Assembly: GCF_048544455.1 (NCBI RefSeq)
Contig: NC_133538.1
Coordinates: 37,945,469 to 38,009,468 of the forward strand
Length of the DNA stretch: 64,000 bases
Source of the DNA: Silene latifolia
Taxonomy: Eukaryota; Streptophyta; Magnoliopsida; Caryophyllales; Caryophyllaceae
Direction: 5' to 3'
Below are positions 32,897-45,820 of the stretch, one piece after another. The number at the start of each line of letters is the position of its first letter. The first letter of the stretch is position 1. A program made the position numbers and the translations under genes. The notes beneath the pieces are model-generated. The model saw only the letters and a program-made list of their open reading frames with translations. It was not told the origin of the DNA and made no database searches.

Positions 32897-35800
32897 ATTT
32901 TATTTGTGCTTGTATTAGAGAAAAATCATGAGAGAGAATCTAGAGAGAGGAAAGCTCTGAAAACAACCAAAAGAGAAAAAGGAAAAAAAAAAGAGAATAA
33001 TAACCCTAGATTTGTGTGCGCAGTCATGGTGATTGCTGCTCGATCTTCATCAACTATCCATCGTACTGTCACCAAATCACCACAAATTCTCAAAAACAAT
33101 GTTGGTTCATCATCTTCTGCTACGCAAATTAATAAACCTTATGATACGGATACTGGGACGACGAAAAATGTGAATGACATTACTGGTGTTGCTCCTTTTA
33201 ATTTGGATTCTATTGAAATTGATGAATCTGGGGAAGGATGGTATGTTCAAGGCAAAAAAAAAGCTGTCTTAGAACGAATTGATGAGGAGCCTGAGAGTTT
33301 GATGCAATTTACCACTGAAGATGTACAGGAAGAACTTAACTACTGGAAATCTTCGGTCTATTGTTTCATCCTGGGGGCTAACCCTCCCTGGGAAATTATT
33401 GAGGGGTTTGTTCGATGAATCTGGGCAAATTATCCAATTGACAAGGTATCTTTCTTGCCAAATGGTATTTTTTTGGTTTGTTTCTCTTCCGAGACTAGTA
33501 AGTTGGCTGTTCTTAAGCAAGGGCATTTTTTGTTTGATAATAAGCCGCTTATAGTTAGGAGTTGGGAGTCTCATGTTCAACTTAATAAGGATGATGTTAA
33601 GAAGGTGCCTGTTTGGGTGAGAATGATGGATCTACCTCTGAAATATTGGGGTAAATGTCTACCTCAAATTGCAGGCTTGATAGGTAAATTTTTACGATGT
33701 GACCAGTCCACTGAGGGGAAAACACGATTAGGTTTTGCTAGGGTTTTGTTGGAGGTTCCCTTTGGTGAAAGCTTACCTAATTTTGTTAAATTTTTGGATG
33801 AGGATGGTCATGTTGTTAAGTTGAATGTTGAATGTGAATGGCAACCTATTTTGTGTGGTGTTTGTGGAGGGACTGGTCATGCTACTGAACAATGCAGGAA
33901 ACCAAAGTCCAAAAATCAGAAACCTTCTACTCAACCACAACAGCAATGGGTCCAAAAGAAATCTGTAATCCCAAAGGCTGTGCCTCAACCTGTTGTTTCT
34001 ATTAGGATTGACCCCGTTATTCAACTTGTTAATCCTATTAGGTCTGACCCTATCATTCAGCCTGTTCCAGTGTCTACACCTAAACCTGTGTCCCCTGTTG
34101 TTGGGCTTGCTGGCTCCTCTGGTACTGCTACAACTCCTCAGGAGGTCCTGCATAAACTTCAGGTGACATGGAATAAAAGTGGAACTTACCAGCAAGTTAG
34201 TACCCCAGCCCCAGCAAATACACCTGCCAAACCTCTTGCTATTAGTAGGAGGGATATCATAATTGCTGGGAAAGCTTCATCCAATTTCAGGGAGTATACA
34301 TTCATTGATGCTCTGAACAATGCTACCCCTAAAGTTGGCATAGGTACTAATGGTAGTGCATTACTCCCCCTGGGAGTAATGCCTAGTTTTGGATTTTGGA
34401 ATGTTAGGGGGCTAAACAAACTATCTAAGCAAAAGCATATTAAGTGGTTTTTACATACTCATCAGGTAGGTTTGTTTGGTCTCCTTGAGACAAAGGTAAA
34501 GCCTTTGTCTCTAAATGCTATAAGAACTAATATGTGTGATGGATGGTCTATTTCTACTAACACTTCTTGCCATCCTGGAGGTAGAATTTGGGTGCTTTGG
34601 AAACCTAACATATATCAAGTTAATTTCCTTCACTACAGTGCTCAGGCAATACATATGAGGATTACTGAGATTAGTACTGATTTCTAATTTCATTGCACTA
34701 TGGTCTATGCTTTCAATGACACCATAGATAGGAAGGTTTTCTAGTCTGATGTGTCTACTTATTCTACTAATGTTACTGGTCCTTGGCTTTTATGTGGAGA
34801 CTTCAACTGTGTGCTTACCCCTACTGAAAGGCTTGGGGGCCAAACTACTATTGAGGAAATGGAAGACTTTCAGGCTTGTGTGGATCATTGTTCCCTCTTA
34901 GACAGTCCTGCCACTGGTTCCTTGTACACCTGGAACAATAAGCAGGAGCCATCTACTAGGGTTTATTCACGTTTGGATAGAGTGTTGGTGAATCAGGAAT
35001 GGCTACTTGCCAAACCTGATGCCTATGCCAATTTTTTAAATGAAGGCTATTTTGATCATTCCCCCTGTATCATTCATGATTCTGCCACTTCTATTACTGG
35101 GAGAAAGAGTTTCAAAATTTTTAACATGTGGAGTAAAGTGCCTGAATTTTTACCCTGTGTTCAACAAGTTTGGAATACAAATAGGCAGGGTACCAAAATG
35201 TTTCAAGTAGTAATGAAAATGAAGAGCTTGAAGCAACCCTTGAAAAATTTGAACAAGCTGCTGTTTGCTGATATTGAAAACAGTACAGCTCATGCTTGGA
35301 AGGTCTTAGAGGCTATTCAAACTGCTGTCCATAACAACCCTACTGATGCTGTTCTTATTGATCAGGAAAGAGAGGCTCTTAAAACTTATGGAGAGCTTCA
35401 GTCTGCCTGTGATAGTTTCCTTATTCAGAAGACTAAGGCCATTTGGGTTAATCAAGGAGACAATAACACTAAATATTTTCATAGTGTTCTTAAAAATAGA
35501 CATGTCCATTCCAAAATTTTCAAGATAACTGATACTGATGGGCATACTCATACTGATGGGGATAAAATTCAGCAAGCTTTTCTCAATTATTATCACCAGC
35601 TGCTTGGAACTACCTCTTCTACTACCCCTGTTAGTAAGCCTGTGGTTCAGCTGGGGTAGGTATGTACTTCTGAGCATTGGGATCTTCTTTTGCACCCTAT
35701 AAGTAAAAATGAAGTTAAGAATGCTATTTTTTCCATTCCAAATCACAAGGCCCCGGGCCCTGATGGTTTTTCAAGTGCATTCTTCAAAGATTCTTGGTCT

Positions 35801-37843
35801 GTTATTGGGGATGAGGTATGCAATGTTGTCCTAGATTTTTTTACCTCTGGCAAATTGCTTCAACAAGTGAACCATACTTTTATTACTCTCCTTCCTAAAG
35901 TTGATCTTCCCCAAAATGTCACACAATATAGGCCTATTGCTTGTTGTAATGTTCTTTACAAGGCCATCTCAAAAGTACTTGCTTCTAGATTGTCTAAGGT
36001 TCTACCTGATATTATTAGCCCTAATCAAGGGGGGTTTGTAAAAGGTAGGACAATCATTGAGAATATTTTAATTTGTCAAGACCTTGTGAGGTTGTATAAT
36101 AGGAAATCTGTGTCACCTAGATGTTTGATGAAGGTTGACCTCAAGAAGGCCTATGACTCTGTCAATTGGGGTTTCTTAGAACAAATGCTTGAGGCCTTGC
36201 AGTTTCCTCCTCCTTTTACTCATTTACTAATGACTTGTGTCAGGACTGCCTCTTATTCTTTAGTGTTGAATGGCATGAATTTTAGATATTTTAAGGGGGC
36301 TAAAGGTTTGAGGCAGGGGGACCCTCTATCCCCTCTTCTGTTCACCATCACTATGGAGTATTTGAGCAGGATTTTGGATCATGTGACCACTACCATGTCT
36401 TTCAAATTCCATCCTTTATGTGGTAGGCTTCAATTATCTCACCTTTTATTTGCTGATGACTTGCTCCTCTTTTCTAAGGGTGATACTCATTCAATTATGA
36501 TCTTATTAAGAGCTTTTGCCACCTTCTCCATTGCTACTGGCTTACAAATGAATTCCATGAAATCTAATATTTATTTTAATGGAGTTCATCATTCTGTGAA
36601 GGCTGATATCATTGAGGTGTCTGGGTTTGTGGAAGGTACCTTGCCTTTCAAATATCTAGGTGTACCTATTGTTTCTGGCAGGCTTTCAAATAATCACTGT
36701 GCTGTTTTGATTGATAAAGTTACAGCCAGAATTAGAGAGTTTGGTTCCAGGAAACTCTCCTATTGTGGCAGGTTAACTTTGGTGAATGCAGTTCTGACTT
36801 CTTTGTATAGCTACTGGGCCAATATTTTTATGATTCCAAAGGGTGTTCTCAGAAGGATTGATACCTTGTGTAGGAACTATCTTTGGGATAGTTCCACTGA
36901 ATTTTTGAGGTCACCTCCAGTAAGCTGGGAGAAACTGAGTGTGCCAAAAAATGAAGGAGGTTTGGGTGTTAGAAATAGCTATTACTGGAATGCAGCTGCT
37001 ATGGGTAAGCTTGTTTGGTGGATCCATTCCAAGCCTGATGCTCTTTGGGTTAGATGGGTCAACCACATTTATATGAAGGGTACTCCTTGGGCTTCTTACT
37101 CCCCTAAAGATGTTGCTTGGAGTTGGAGGTCTATTTGTAAACTAAAATCTAAGTTCCCATTGGTTTTCTCTACTGGTGTATGGAATACCAGCCCTCCTGG
37201 GTATTCTGTCTCCAGTGGTTATGAGTTGATCAGGACTCACTACCCACGGGTCCCTTGGTACAAATATACCTGGAATGTCTGGAGTGTGCCTAAGCACACC
37301 TTTATTAATTGGTTAATAGTCAGAGAAGCCCTGCGTCTGAAGGATAAACTGTTTCAGTTGGGCATTAGTCAGGATGCTTTATGTTTGGTGTGTGGTATGG
37401 CTGATGAGACTCATATGCATCTTTTTCATCAGTGCCATTTCATCAGGAGAATTATTGGGATGCTTAGTGTCAAGCTACATGTTCGTCTTCCCCTCACTGG
37501 TACCTTGGCTTGGGTTCACAGCAAGCCTTGGTCGAAGATTAAAAAGAAGGTCATTATTGCTTGGATTCAGGCGGCATACTATATGGTTTGGATTCAGCGT
37601 AACAAAGTCTTTGTTGATGGCACCCTAGCTCATCCAAATAGGGTTGTCCATGATATAGTTAGCATGATGAAAATTCGTTGTACTTTTGGCTTCAAAATAT
37701 AATGTCTACTAGAGATAAGGAATGGATAGTTATGATTAGCTCCTAATTATAATTGTCCATTGCCTTGAAATTGTACCATTAGTTGTTAGTTTGTAAATTG
37801 TTTGTTCATTGGTTTTAATGAGAAGCTAACCTTTCACAAAAAA
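32897..37843 (+). mobile_element. Plant L1-type LINE, near full length
   Basis: It is flanked by a 14-bp duplication AACCGAGATRGGAG (32883-32896 and 37844-37857, one mismatch) and ends in a run of A after TTTCAC. It encodes a Gag-like ORF1 and an endonuclease-reverse transcriptase ORF2. There is a short 5' UTR and a ~140-bp 3' UTR. It inserted in sense orientation into D's 5' LTR by target-primed reverse transcription. Confidence 0.92.
33026..37702 (+). pseudogene. LINE ORF1-ORF2 reading frame, four in-frame stops
   Basis: From ATG 33026 a single reading frame runs to 37702. It is interrupted only by stops at 33416 (TGA), 34685 (TAA), 34742 (TAG) and 35657 (TAG), with no frameshift. Domains in order: a DUF4283-like N-terminal domain (about 33290-33830); a zinc knuckle C-x2-C-x4-H-x4-C (about 33850-33895); a Pro/Gln-rich linker; an apurinic endonuclease-like domain starting FGFWNVRGLN (34387) with GDFN (about 34797) and SRLDRVL (about 34971); reverse transcriptase with YRPIACCN, KVDLKKAYDSVNW, GLRQGDPLSPLLF and catalytic LFADD (DD codons 36455-36460); and a terminal zf-RVT-like Cys/His region. 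The first stop lies between R and I-W, where an Arg codon is expected, so CGA-to-TGA decay is likely. It is not translatable as it stands. Confidence 0.9.
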
Positions 37844-37915
37844 AACCGAGATGGGAGGACCTTCATATGCTAGGGTGGTCCTTGGTAAGGCACCTTGGTA
37901 TACGGGGGTGTTACA
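37844..37915 (+). repeat. 5' LTR of chromovirus D, terminal segment
   Basis: After the second LINE duplication the LTR resumes and ends GGGGGTGTTACA at 37915, three bases before the primer site. Confidence 0.85.
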
Positions 37916-38630
37916 AAGTGGTATTAGAGCAACAATTTTGGAACTTAAAACCAATGAACAAATGAACCCGGAGTAGGAGTTGCTTGGAGCAAGCGCTAAG
38001 GCTTGGGAGACGTCCTAAAGCCGCAATTTGGATCTTACAACTTTGAGCCGGTCACTACGGGGTGTCTTGGGAAGTCGTTACATGTGCTATATATGTTCCT
38101 TGTGAAAATGTTGTAGGAATGAAAGTATATGATTGCATGAATATAGAGTATTGTAGATGATATGGGCATGATGGACGTTATTATATGGCTTTTTGCATGT
38201 TTAGTAATATGAGTAAGGAAGATGATACGTATACATGATGATTAGTGATGAGTTATAGCGCTTTCTGGCATGATTCGGCCGAGCAGGGCGGGTACTCGAC
38301 CGAGTAGCCAGGCACTCGGCCAAGTGTGGCTATGTGAGTGTTAGACAGTAACTACTGGTTATGAACACTGGGCCGAGTAAGTAGGGCACTCGACCGAGTG
38401 GGGCGTACTCAACTGAGTACCTAGAGTACTAGGCCGAGTACGCTTTATGTGCTATCTGAGGTCAGCTGCTAGAGTTGGATACTCTGCTGAGTAGTGTAAG
38501 TACTCGACCGAGTAGTCCGTACTCGACCGAGTACCCCAAGGTACTCGACCGAGTACCTCTTTGGCGTACGTGTTATTTATTTTGAGCCGTAGGCTATGTG
38601 CTTACGTTTTTTTTGTTATATCAGCTCAAA
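37916..38630 (+). promoter_or_regulatory. Chromovirus D primer site and leader with dyad-word cluster
   Basis: TGGTATTAGAGC (37919-37930) has one mismatch to the initiator-Met tRNA complement. The ~700-bp leader then carries about ten CTCGACCGAG or CTCGGCCGAG words at 38276-38563, several as TACTCGACCGAGTAC. The gag ATG follows at 38631. Confidence 0.85.
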
Positions 38631-39684
38631 ATGCCACCAAAGAGATTAGCTGCGTATATTCAGGCATCTGAGATGACTCTGGATGAGGTTGCCAGAATGA
38701 TTGAGCAGCAAGAAGTGCTTATACAGGCACTCAAGAATGTGGGAAAAGGGGAAGGGAAACCGGTGGATGCATCCCAGCTGAGCACCACCATTTCTGGCTT
38801 CAATCCCACTACTTATAAGGGCACTGGTGAGCCAAAGCTGCTTGATAATTGGCACCGGGAGATAGAGAGTGTGCTAGAGGTAGTTAAGTGTCCGGGGAGA
38901 TGATGGTAGTATAGGCTACGCTCTACCTAAGGTATGAGGCTGGGGTTTGGTGACAAAACGAAAGGGAAGGGGCTTGTGTATACTACAGGAATCTGGGTAA
39001 ACCTGCAATTCCATGGGTAGGATTCAAGAGGGCTATGAGAGATCACTTTGTTCTGGAGCACATTCGCCATAAGTTGAGAGCTGAGTTTGATTCCTTTTCT
39101 ATGGCTGATAACATGACTGTCACAAAGTACTACCACAGATTTATCGAGCTGTCACGGTATGCGGATGACATGCACTTGAGTCAGCGGATTTTGGCTCTTC
39201 GTTTTGAGAGGGGGTTAGCAGTGAAGATCATGGAGAGGCTACCAGCTGGGTAGTTACTGATCTGAAAGAAGTCTATGCAAGAGCGGGGCACGCTGAGAGG
39301 GTAATGGACATGGCCAAGGAGACCAGAGAAAAGGGTGTAGAAAAGAGAAAGGCCGAGAGTGAGGGTGGCAATCAATCAAGTCATAAGAGGAGCAACCATA
39401 ATTAGGTTAGGACATTTTCAAGAGTGGCTAGCTATGGCGGGGTATCTCAAGCTTGGGCAAGAGAAGGAGGACGTTTTCCAAGGTCATAACAAGGAAACTT
39501 TTTGCATGCTCCAAGTCAGAGTTTGGCTAGTAATAGGCCAGCTGGATCGTGGGGTAATCAGAAAGGCCAAAGCAACAACAATGGCGGCTACAACCGAAAT
39601 AATGGAGGGTCCTATCAGCGTCCGAACAACAGTGTGACTCAGAACTCGGCAGCTAAGCCTACCACTTCTGCCACTACGGTTTAG
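38631..39684 (+). pseudogene. Chromovirus D gag, frameshifted
   Basis: It starts MPPKR at 38631. The frame runs 90 residues to a TGA at 38901. Homologous Gag sequence continues in other frames. The stretch at 39035-39253 reads as a retrotransposon Gag helix domain (FV-x-EHIR, then an internal Y-x-RFIELSRYADDM). An Asn/Gly/Gln-rich region follows at 39500-39684. No clear zinc knuckle was seen, as expected after this decay. At least two frameshifts and several stops are needed to explain it. Confidence 0.8.
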
Positions 39685-39699
39685 GGTGGAGGTCAGAAG

Positions 39700-42078
39700 A
39701 ACAGCGGTAAAATTTTCATGATAGGCAAGCACGAAGCTGAGGATGATGATGCTCATGTGGTTACAGGTACTTTTCTTGTTCATAACACACCGTCTTTTGT
39801 TTTGTTTGATTCAGGGGCAACCCACTCGTTTGTGTCTAAGGGTCATGCTTTAGCTATGGGTTTGGGAGAATATGAGTTAGTAAAAGATAACGTGTTTATA
39901 CCTTTAGGAGAGTCCGTGTCATGTACAAAGTTATACAAAGGGTGTCTATGATGGGTGGGCAAGTAAAATTACCAGTCAATCTGTTAGAGTTTCCTATGGA
40001 GGGGTTTGAGGTTATAGTCGGGATGCTAAGATAGATTGTCGACAGAAGAGAGTGTCTTTAAAGGGGCCTAAGGGAACCAAAGTGTCATATAGGGGGTTTG
40101 TTGTGAAGCCCAAGATGAAGTTGATCGCGGTGATGACTTTAAAGTCATGTTTGAGAAAGAAGTGTCCTTTGATTCTTTGCCATGTGTGGGATACTCGGAT
40201 GCAAGAGCCGTCAGCAATAGATATACCAGTGGTCAGTGAGTTCGGGGATATTATTCCGGATGAGATACCAGAGTTACCTCCTAAGAGGGACATCGACTTT
40301 AGTGTGGAGCTTAAACTAGGGACGGGACCTATATCTAAGCCTCCGTACCGCATGGGACCTAAGGAGTTGGAGGAGTTGAAGAAGTAGTTGAATGAGTTAT
40401 AGGGCAAGGGGTACATTCGACCTAATGTATCACCTTGGGGTGCACCAGTTTTGTTTGTGAAAAAGAAAGACGAAAGTATGAGGCTATGCACCAACTACAA
40501 GGAGTTAAACCATGTCACCGTGAAGAACAGGTATCCTTTGCCAAGAATTGATGATCTTTTCGACCAGCTGAGTGGTGCAAGAGTGTTTTCTAAGATTGAT
40601 TTGAGGTCGGGTTATCACCAGTTGAGGACAGCAGATGAGTATATTCCAAAGACAGCTTTTTGATCACGGTATGGTCACTATAAGTATTTGGTAATGCCTT
40701 TCGGTTTGACTAACACACCAGCCGTATTCATGGATCTTATGAATCGGATCTTTAGCTCGTTTTTGGATATGTTTGTGGTCATTGATGATATCTTGGTCTA
40801 CTCTAAGACTAAGGGGAAGCACGAGGAGCACCTAAGGTTAGTACTACAGACTTTGCGAGATAATCAGCTGTATGCCAAGTTATCTAAGTGTGAGTTCTGG
40901 TTAGAGAGAATGGCTTTTCTGGGCCATGTGATCTCGAAAGAGGGTGTGTCGGTGGATCCTAGTAAGATTGAGGCAGTGTCTAACTGGGAAGCACCAAAGA
41001 ATGTTAATGAGAGACGGAGTTTCTTGGGTTTAGCTGGTTACTACATGAGGTTTGTGAATGACTTTTCTAAGATCGCCAGACCTATGACAACTTCGATGAG
41101 GAAAGAGACCAGATTTTGTTGGGATGAGAGTCATGAAACGGCATTCGAAACATTGAAGTAGCGTTTGACCACAACTCCGGTTCTATCTGTAGCTGAGGGA
41201 AGTGAGAACTTTGAGGTTTATACTGATGCTTCAAAGAATGGGTTGGGTTGTGTTTTGATCCAGAATGAGAAGGTTATCGCCTATGCATTGAGGCAGCTGA
41301 AGCCGTATTAGGAGAACTACCCTACTTTTGATTTGGACCTGGGTGCATTGGTTTTTGCTCTAAAGATTTGGAGGCACTATCTCTATGGGGCGACCTTTAA
41401 GGTGTTTTCAGATCATAAGAGTTTGAAGTACATCTACACTCAGAAAGAGTTGAACATGCGTCAAAGACGGTGAATGGAGCTGATAGAGGACTACGATATG
41501 GAAATCATCTATCATGAGGGGAAGGCTAATATGGTGAAAGATGCTCTGAGTAGGAAGAGTGTACATTCGTTATGTACCACTATGTCTTTGATGAAACTAA
41601 AGGATGAGATGACTAAGATAGGGATTCATAAGATTCGCGAGGGTGATGCCATCGGCGATTTAACAATAGAGCCTGAACTTTATGATAATATCAAAAGAAA
41701 ACAGGAATTTGATCCCAAGATTCAAGAGTGATAGTAAGGGTAGAGAGTGGAACAGTTTCGAGGTTTTCTATCCACACAAATGAGAGTGTTCATTTTAATG
41801 GGAGGTGAGGTGTACCTAGTGACGCTGACTTGAAAAAGTTAATCATGACGGAGGCTCATTGCACTCCTTATTCAGTACCTCCGGGTGTGACAAGCTCTAT
41901 AAGGACCTGAAGAAGACGTTTTGGTGGCTCGGCATGAAGAACGATGTGCTGAGTTTGTGGCTAGATGTTTAACTTGTCAAAGTGTAAAGGGAGAGCAACG
42001 AAGACCACAAGATAAGATTCAGTCACTTGAGGTACCAGAATGGAAATTGGAGTCGTTCTCCATGGACTTCATCATGGG
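39700..42078 (+). pseudogene. Chromovirus D pol: protease, reverse transcriptase, RNase H, integrase start
   Basis: The aspartic protease signature D-S-G-A-T-H-S-F-V is at about 39808. Reverse transcriptase follows: a VKKKD-like entry at 40457, [18 protein letters not shown] and IDD (40781-40789). The stretch before IDD is two residues shorter than the usual FVVVFIDD. RNase H is recognisable from YTDASKNGLG (about 41220) to DHKSLKY and DALSRK (about 41560). The integrase start, with a recognisable C-x2-C zinc element and the first catalytic Asp in SMDFI, reaches 42078. Stops at 39951, 40388, 40663, 41161, 41311 and 41473 and several shifts inactivate it. Athila-3 splits the gene at 42084. Confidence 0.9.
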
Positions 42079-42083
42079 GTTAC

Positions 42084-43734
42084 TAGTGTGGATGTGATGT
42101 CGTCGGGTCAAATCCAATCAAACACATTTATATTTCTCAACAAACTACTAGTTAGTGGTAAGTCGAGGTCGATCCATGGGACGGTGTGCTTTGGGTTCTA
42201 AGTCTATCTATTTGAATTTATGTTAGTGTCACAATTTGTTTGGGTTTGTAGTTGTGTTCTAGACTAGAGCAAATAATATAGTAAAGCAAGCAATAAAAGG
42301 AAGGATGTAAGCAAACGATTAAAAGTGCTAGGATACCATGGGGTCATAGGGGATTCATGGTGTTGATCATACAAACATGTTTAAAATTATAAGCAAGCAA
42401 TTAATGTTATGGAGGAACCAAGTTGGTTTATGTCTTACGGTTCATAGGAAGAGTTGGGTCCCGGAGCCGAATCGATTAGATTGTACAACACCTACAAGTC
42501 GACTTACTTTCCTCCTATTCAACTTCTATGCATGGTCTAACAAGACTCGAGTTGATTTATATCTTACAAGTCAAGTTGAGTAGATAAGAGATGGTTGTAA
42601 ACACAAGGATTCATAAGCTTAGCATTTCATCAAACATAACATGTGCTTAAAGTTGACATCACAATAAGCAAGCAATTTAATCATGTGAACGTATTAGTTT
42701 AAGCATGAATCAATCCCATGTTGGTTTCCCCTAATTACCCACTAATCCTAGCTAAAAGACTACTCACTTATTATCATAGGAAACATGTCATTAATGGTGT
42801 CAATCATCACAACAAGTATAAACATGATAATAGAATGAAGAAATGAACAATAGAGATTAAAGAGTAAAGAAATTATACCAAACTTGAGATGATCCAAATA
42901 ATAAAGCAAAGAATAATAGAAGAAACTTGATTGATTGATGAAGAGTCGTCAATTCTCCAAAAATAATCTAATAATCTTCAATTACCCAAAAGTAACAAAC
43001 TTGAACAATAATTAAGGAGAGATTAATGTGAGATTTGTGAAAGATTAAAGAGTAGTCTATTCTAATCTACTCCTAATCTAATCTAAGAAGGATTCTTAAT
43101 ATGGAGGCTTAACCTAATCTAAAACTTCATCCAAAAAGCTGTCCTTTGATTATTTATAAGTGTGGTATTTATAGTAGAGCTTTATTAGGTTAACTAAGGC
43201 TAAATTAGTAATTACATCTTTGAGTTTAGAGCAGGGAAACGCTAGTCTTTTTGGAAGGATGAGCATCTTGGCGGAAAATGTCGCGGTCCGTCCGTCTAGG
43301 GAGGAAGACGCTCGGATTCTTGAGATTGGGCACGGGCGTCTTCATGGGAATCCGCTCGGATTCTTTGGGGGAATCCGGCGTCTTTGTTGCTTGGACGCAC
43401 GGGTTGTCACTTCAGGACGGGCGTCTTGTGTGTAAGTCGCTCGTCTTCTGTGACAGAATCCTTTTTCTTCACTTTCTTTTTATTCTTATAGGATTGGTCT
43501 TTAGTTCTCGCTTCCTCTTCATACTAGTCCATCAAACATCGTCAAATAGCTTCCGAATACGCATGAAAGACGGGAATTTCCGCCTTATTATCTTCTTTCC
43601 TACAAAACATACGAAATGCACTAGGAAAGCAAAATAGAAAGCATTTGACGGATAAAATGGTCGTAGAATGTTATAATAGTATGCAAAATAGGCTCAATTA
43701 GGGGAATAAATATGCTCAAATAATGGTCACATCA
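42084..43734 (-). repeat. Athila-3 3' LTR
   Basis: On the minus strand it starts TGATGTGACC after the polypurine tract and ends CCACACTA (CA changed to TA) at the GTTAC duplication. The word cluster lies at about 43255-43445 (GACGGGCGTC, CCGCTCGGATTC). Confidence 0.92.
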
Positions 43735-43773
43735 AATATCCCCAAACCAAACCTTTACTCGTCCCGAGTAAAG
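43735..43773 (-). promoter_or_regulatory. Athila-3 polypurine tract (43735-43748) and hairpin (43753-43773)
   Basis: On the minus strand a 9-bp stem CTTTACTCG / CGAGTAAAG closes on GGA. GGTTTGGGGATATT follows, then the LTR. Compared with Athila-1 and -2 the stem differs at two base pairs, with both strands changed to keep pairing. Confidence 0.8.
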
Positions 43774-45820
43774 AGGTAACAAGAACTAGACCTTTATTTA
43801 AACTATCCTAATAACATAGCCGATATAAGACAATTAGCGGGTCTCACTCCGCCCCTTCAACTCACAACAAGACAACCATGAGGTAGGATGCCTTCTTGCA
43901 AGGCAAGGTGGGTCTTGCCAAAATGGCGACACATCCAAACATTAAAGCACACAAAATCAAATAATGGATGCATCTACAAAAGAATAGCCACTTTCCTCAT
44001 CTAAGTGGCGGAAATTATCTACAAGGGAAGCAATTAAAGGGTACACACTCCTTCATAGATGCAATTTATTCAAACTACTAAGCCTAGAAGGATACCAATA
44101 AATCACCTCCAAGTTGTGTCAAGCTAGGGTACCTTTGTCCTCAATCGTTAAATGTTTTTGTCAAGGACTCCCTATGGTGTTAGAAACACTGAAGGATCGC
44201 GGAATTCCCCCTCTTTCCTAGACAAGAAGAAGGGTTATCCCCTCTCTACCATGCACAAAAATGGATACGATGGATAAAGGGATCAATAGATATTTGAGTT
44301 TTACTTTGGGAGTTTGCTTTCGTTTTTGTTTTCCCCCCAATTTCTTGTGGCATATAACATTTGAGAACACTTTCTTTTGCCATTTCTTTTGATGTTTGGC
44401 ATTTCAATACTTGACAATTTTTAACTTTTCTTGGCATTTCTTTTTGAACATTTTCAAAGTCACCCCATATGTAGTGAGGGTGCCTTATATTTGAAGCATA
44501 GGAGTCTATTTTTACTCCTCTTTTCATTTGATGCATTTTTTTTGCAAACTTTCTTTCACTTTTCATTTCATTGAACTCAAATTGATTTCTTTTTGTGCCC
44601 ATTCCCTTTGATGACAAAAATGTGGTAGAACATGGATGAATGATGGTTGCATGGTTTCAAGGGTCACCTTGGAATAAACGGTAGCCAAGGAGTTATCACA
44701 CCACAACGTACTCTTGACTAGGCCTTAATCCATGGGTCAAAGGATACTAGCATGACACATCCTAGGGTGTCTTACAAGTATTCTAACAAGCAAAGTCTTA
44801 AGAAGAAAAAGCATCTACTAAGGGCTATATACACTTGTCAAGCTTCCCAAGTAGACGGTTTTGCAAAATTTTTCTAACATGCAAACTACATGCCATGATG
44901 CAACTAATATATATACATCCTAATGCAAATGCTTCTACCAACTAGTATGCCATATAAATTAAATGCAAGTCCTAAGTTCACATTTTTGTACCGCATCTAT
45001 CAAAATATAAAGCCACATATTCATTAACATAAAGAGGAAAAAAGAGATTGGAAAGATCATACCATGCGGTCTTCAATATCCTCATGTCTCGGATGTGGCG
45101 TAGTCAATCATTGTGAACAAGGATAAAACAAACACAATATATACAATAATATATACATGACTACACTACAAAGGGAATGAACATGTTTTTTTGAGTTTTT
45201 CAATTTTTCAAATTTTTATGAGTTTTGTTTTTATGAAATTAAAGAACATATTTTTGGGATTTTTCGAAATTTTTCAATTTTTATGTTTTTTTGGAATATA
45301 AATTCCCATCCGCCACTTTATTTTGGACATTGTCCTCAATGTACATGTAGGACTAGGAATAAAAAGGAAATACATGTTTATGGATTTTTGATTTTTTTGC
45401 AATAAAGTACAAATGCAATGATATGTCATGAATGAATGCATGCTCTAACTAAATGCAATTCTATATGACATATATAACAAATGAATGCAATTTAAACTAT
45501 ATTATATGATGCATGATTTCTAGTAAACTATGGTCACTTATGATCAAACCTCCCCAAACCGATTTAAACACTATTTCTAGTGTAGAAAAGAATAGGCTTG
45601 GTCATTAGTGACTATGTATGAATTCTAATCTATATGTAACTATCTACATGAATCATGTGAGATTTTTACAATACAACTATACTATATAAACTAACTAATG
45701 TGAATGCAATATGAAATATAGTACAAATGCATGCGAAAACTACACTAAATGCAATGTATATACAAAAGAGAGAGGGAGAGAGGGGTATCATACAAATGGA
45801 GGTGGTGAGGTAGGCCTCTT
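43774..45820 (-). other. Noncoding 3' region of Athila-3
   Basis: No supported gene; the open frame near 44246-44617 lacks any recognisable feature. An internal polypurine-like site GGTTTGGGGAGGTTT lies at 45546-45560 (minus), about 1.8 kb before the true tract. AT-rich runs lie at 45180-45300. Confidence 0.6.

Noticed and set aside
33773-35746. Minus-strand ORFs opposite the LINE
   Set aside because: Shadows of the plus-strand LINE coding frame, which has clear domains.
13621-38563. CRISPR-like arrays from regularly recurring short palindromes
   Set aside because: Words are 10-16 bp with irregular spacers, in eukaryotic LTR elements, with no cas genes.
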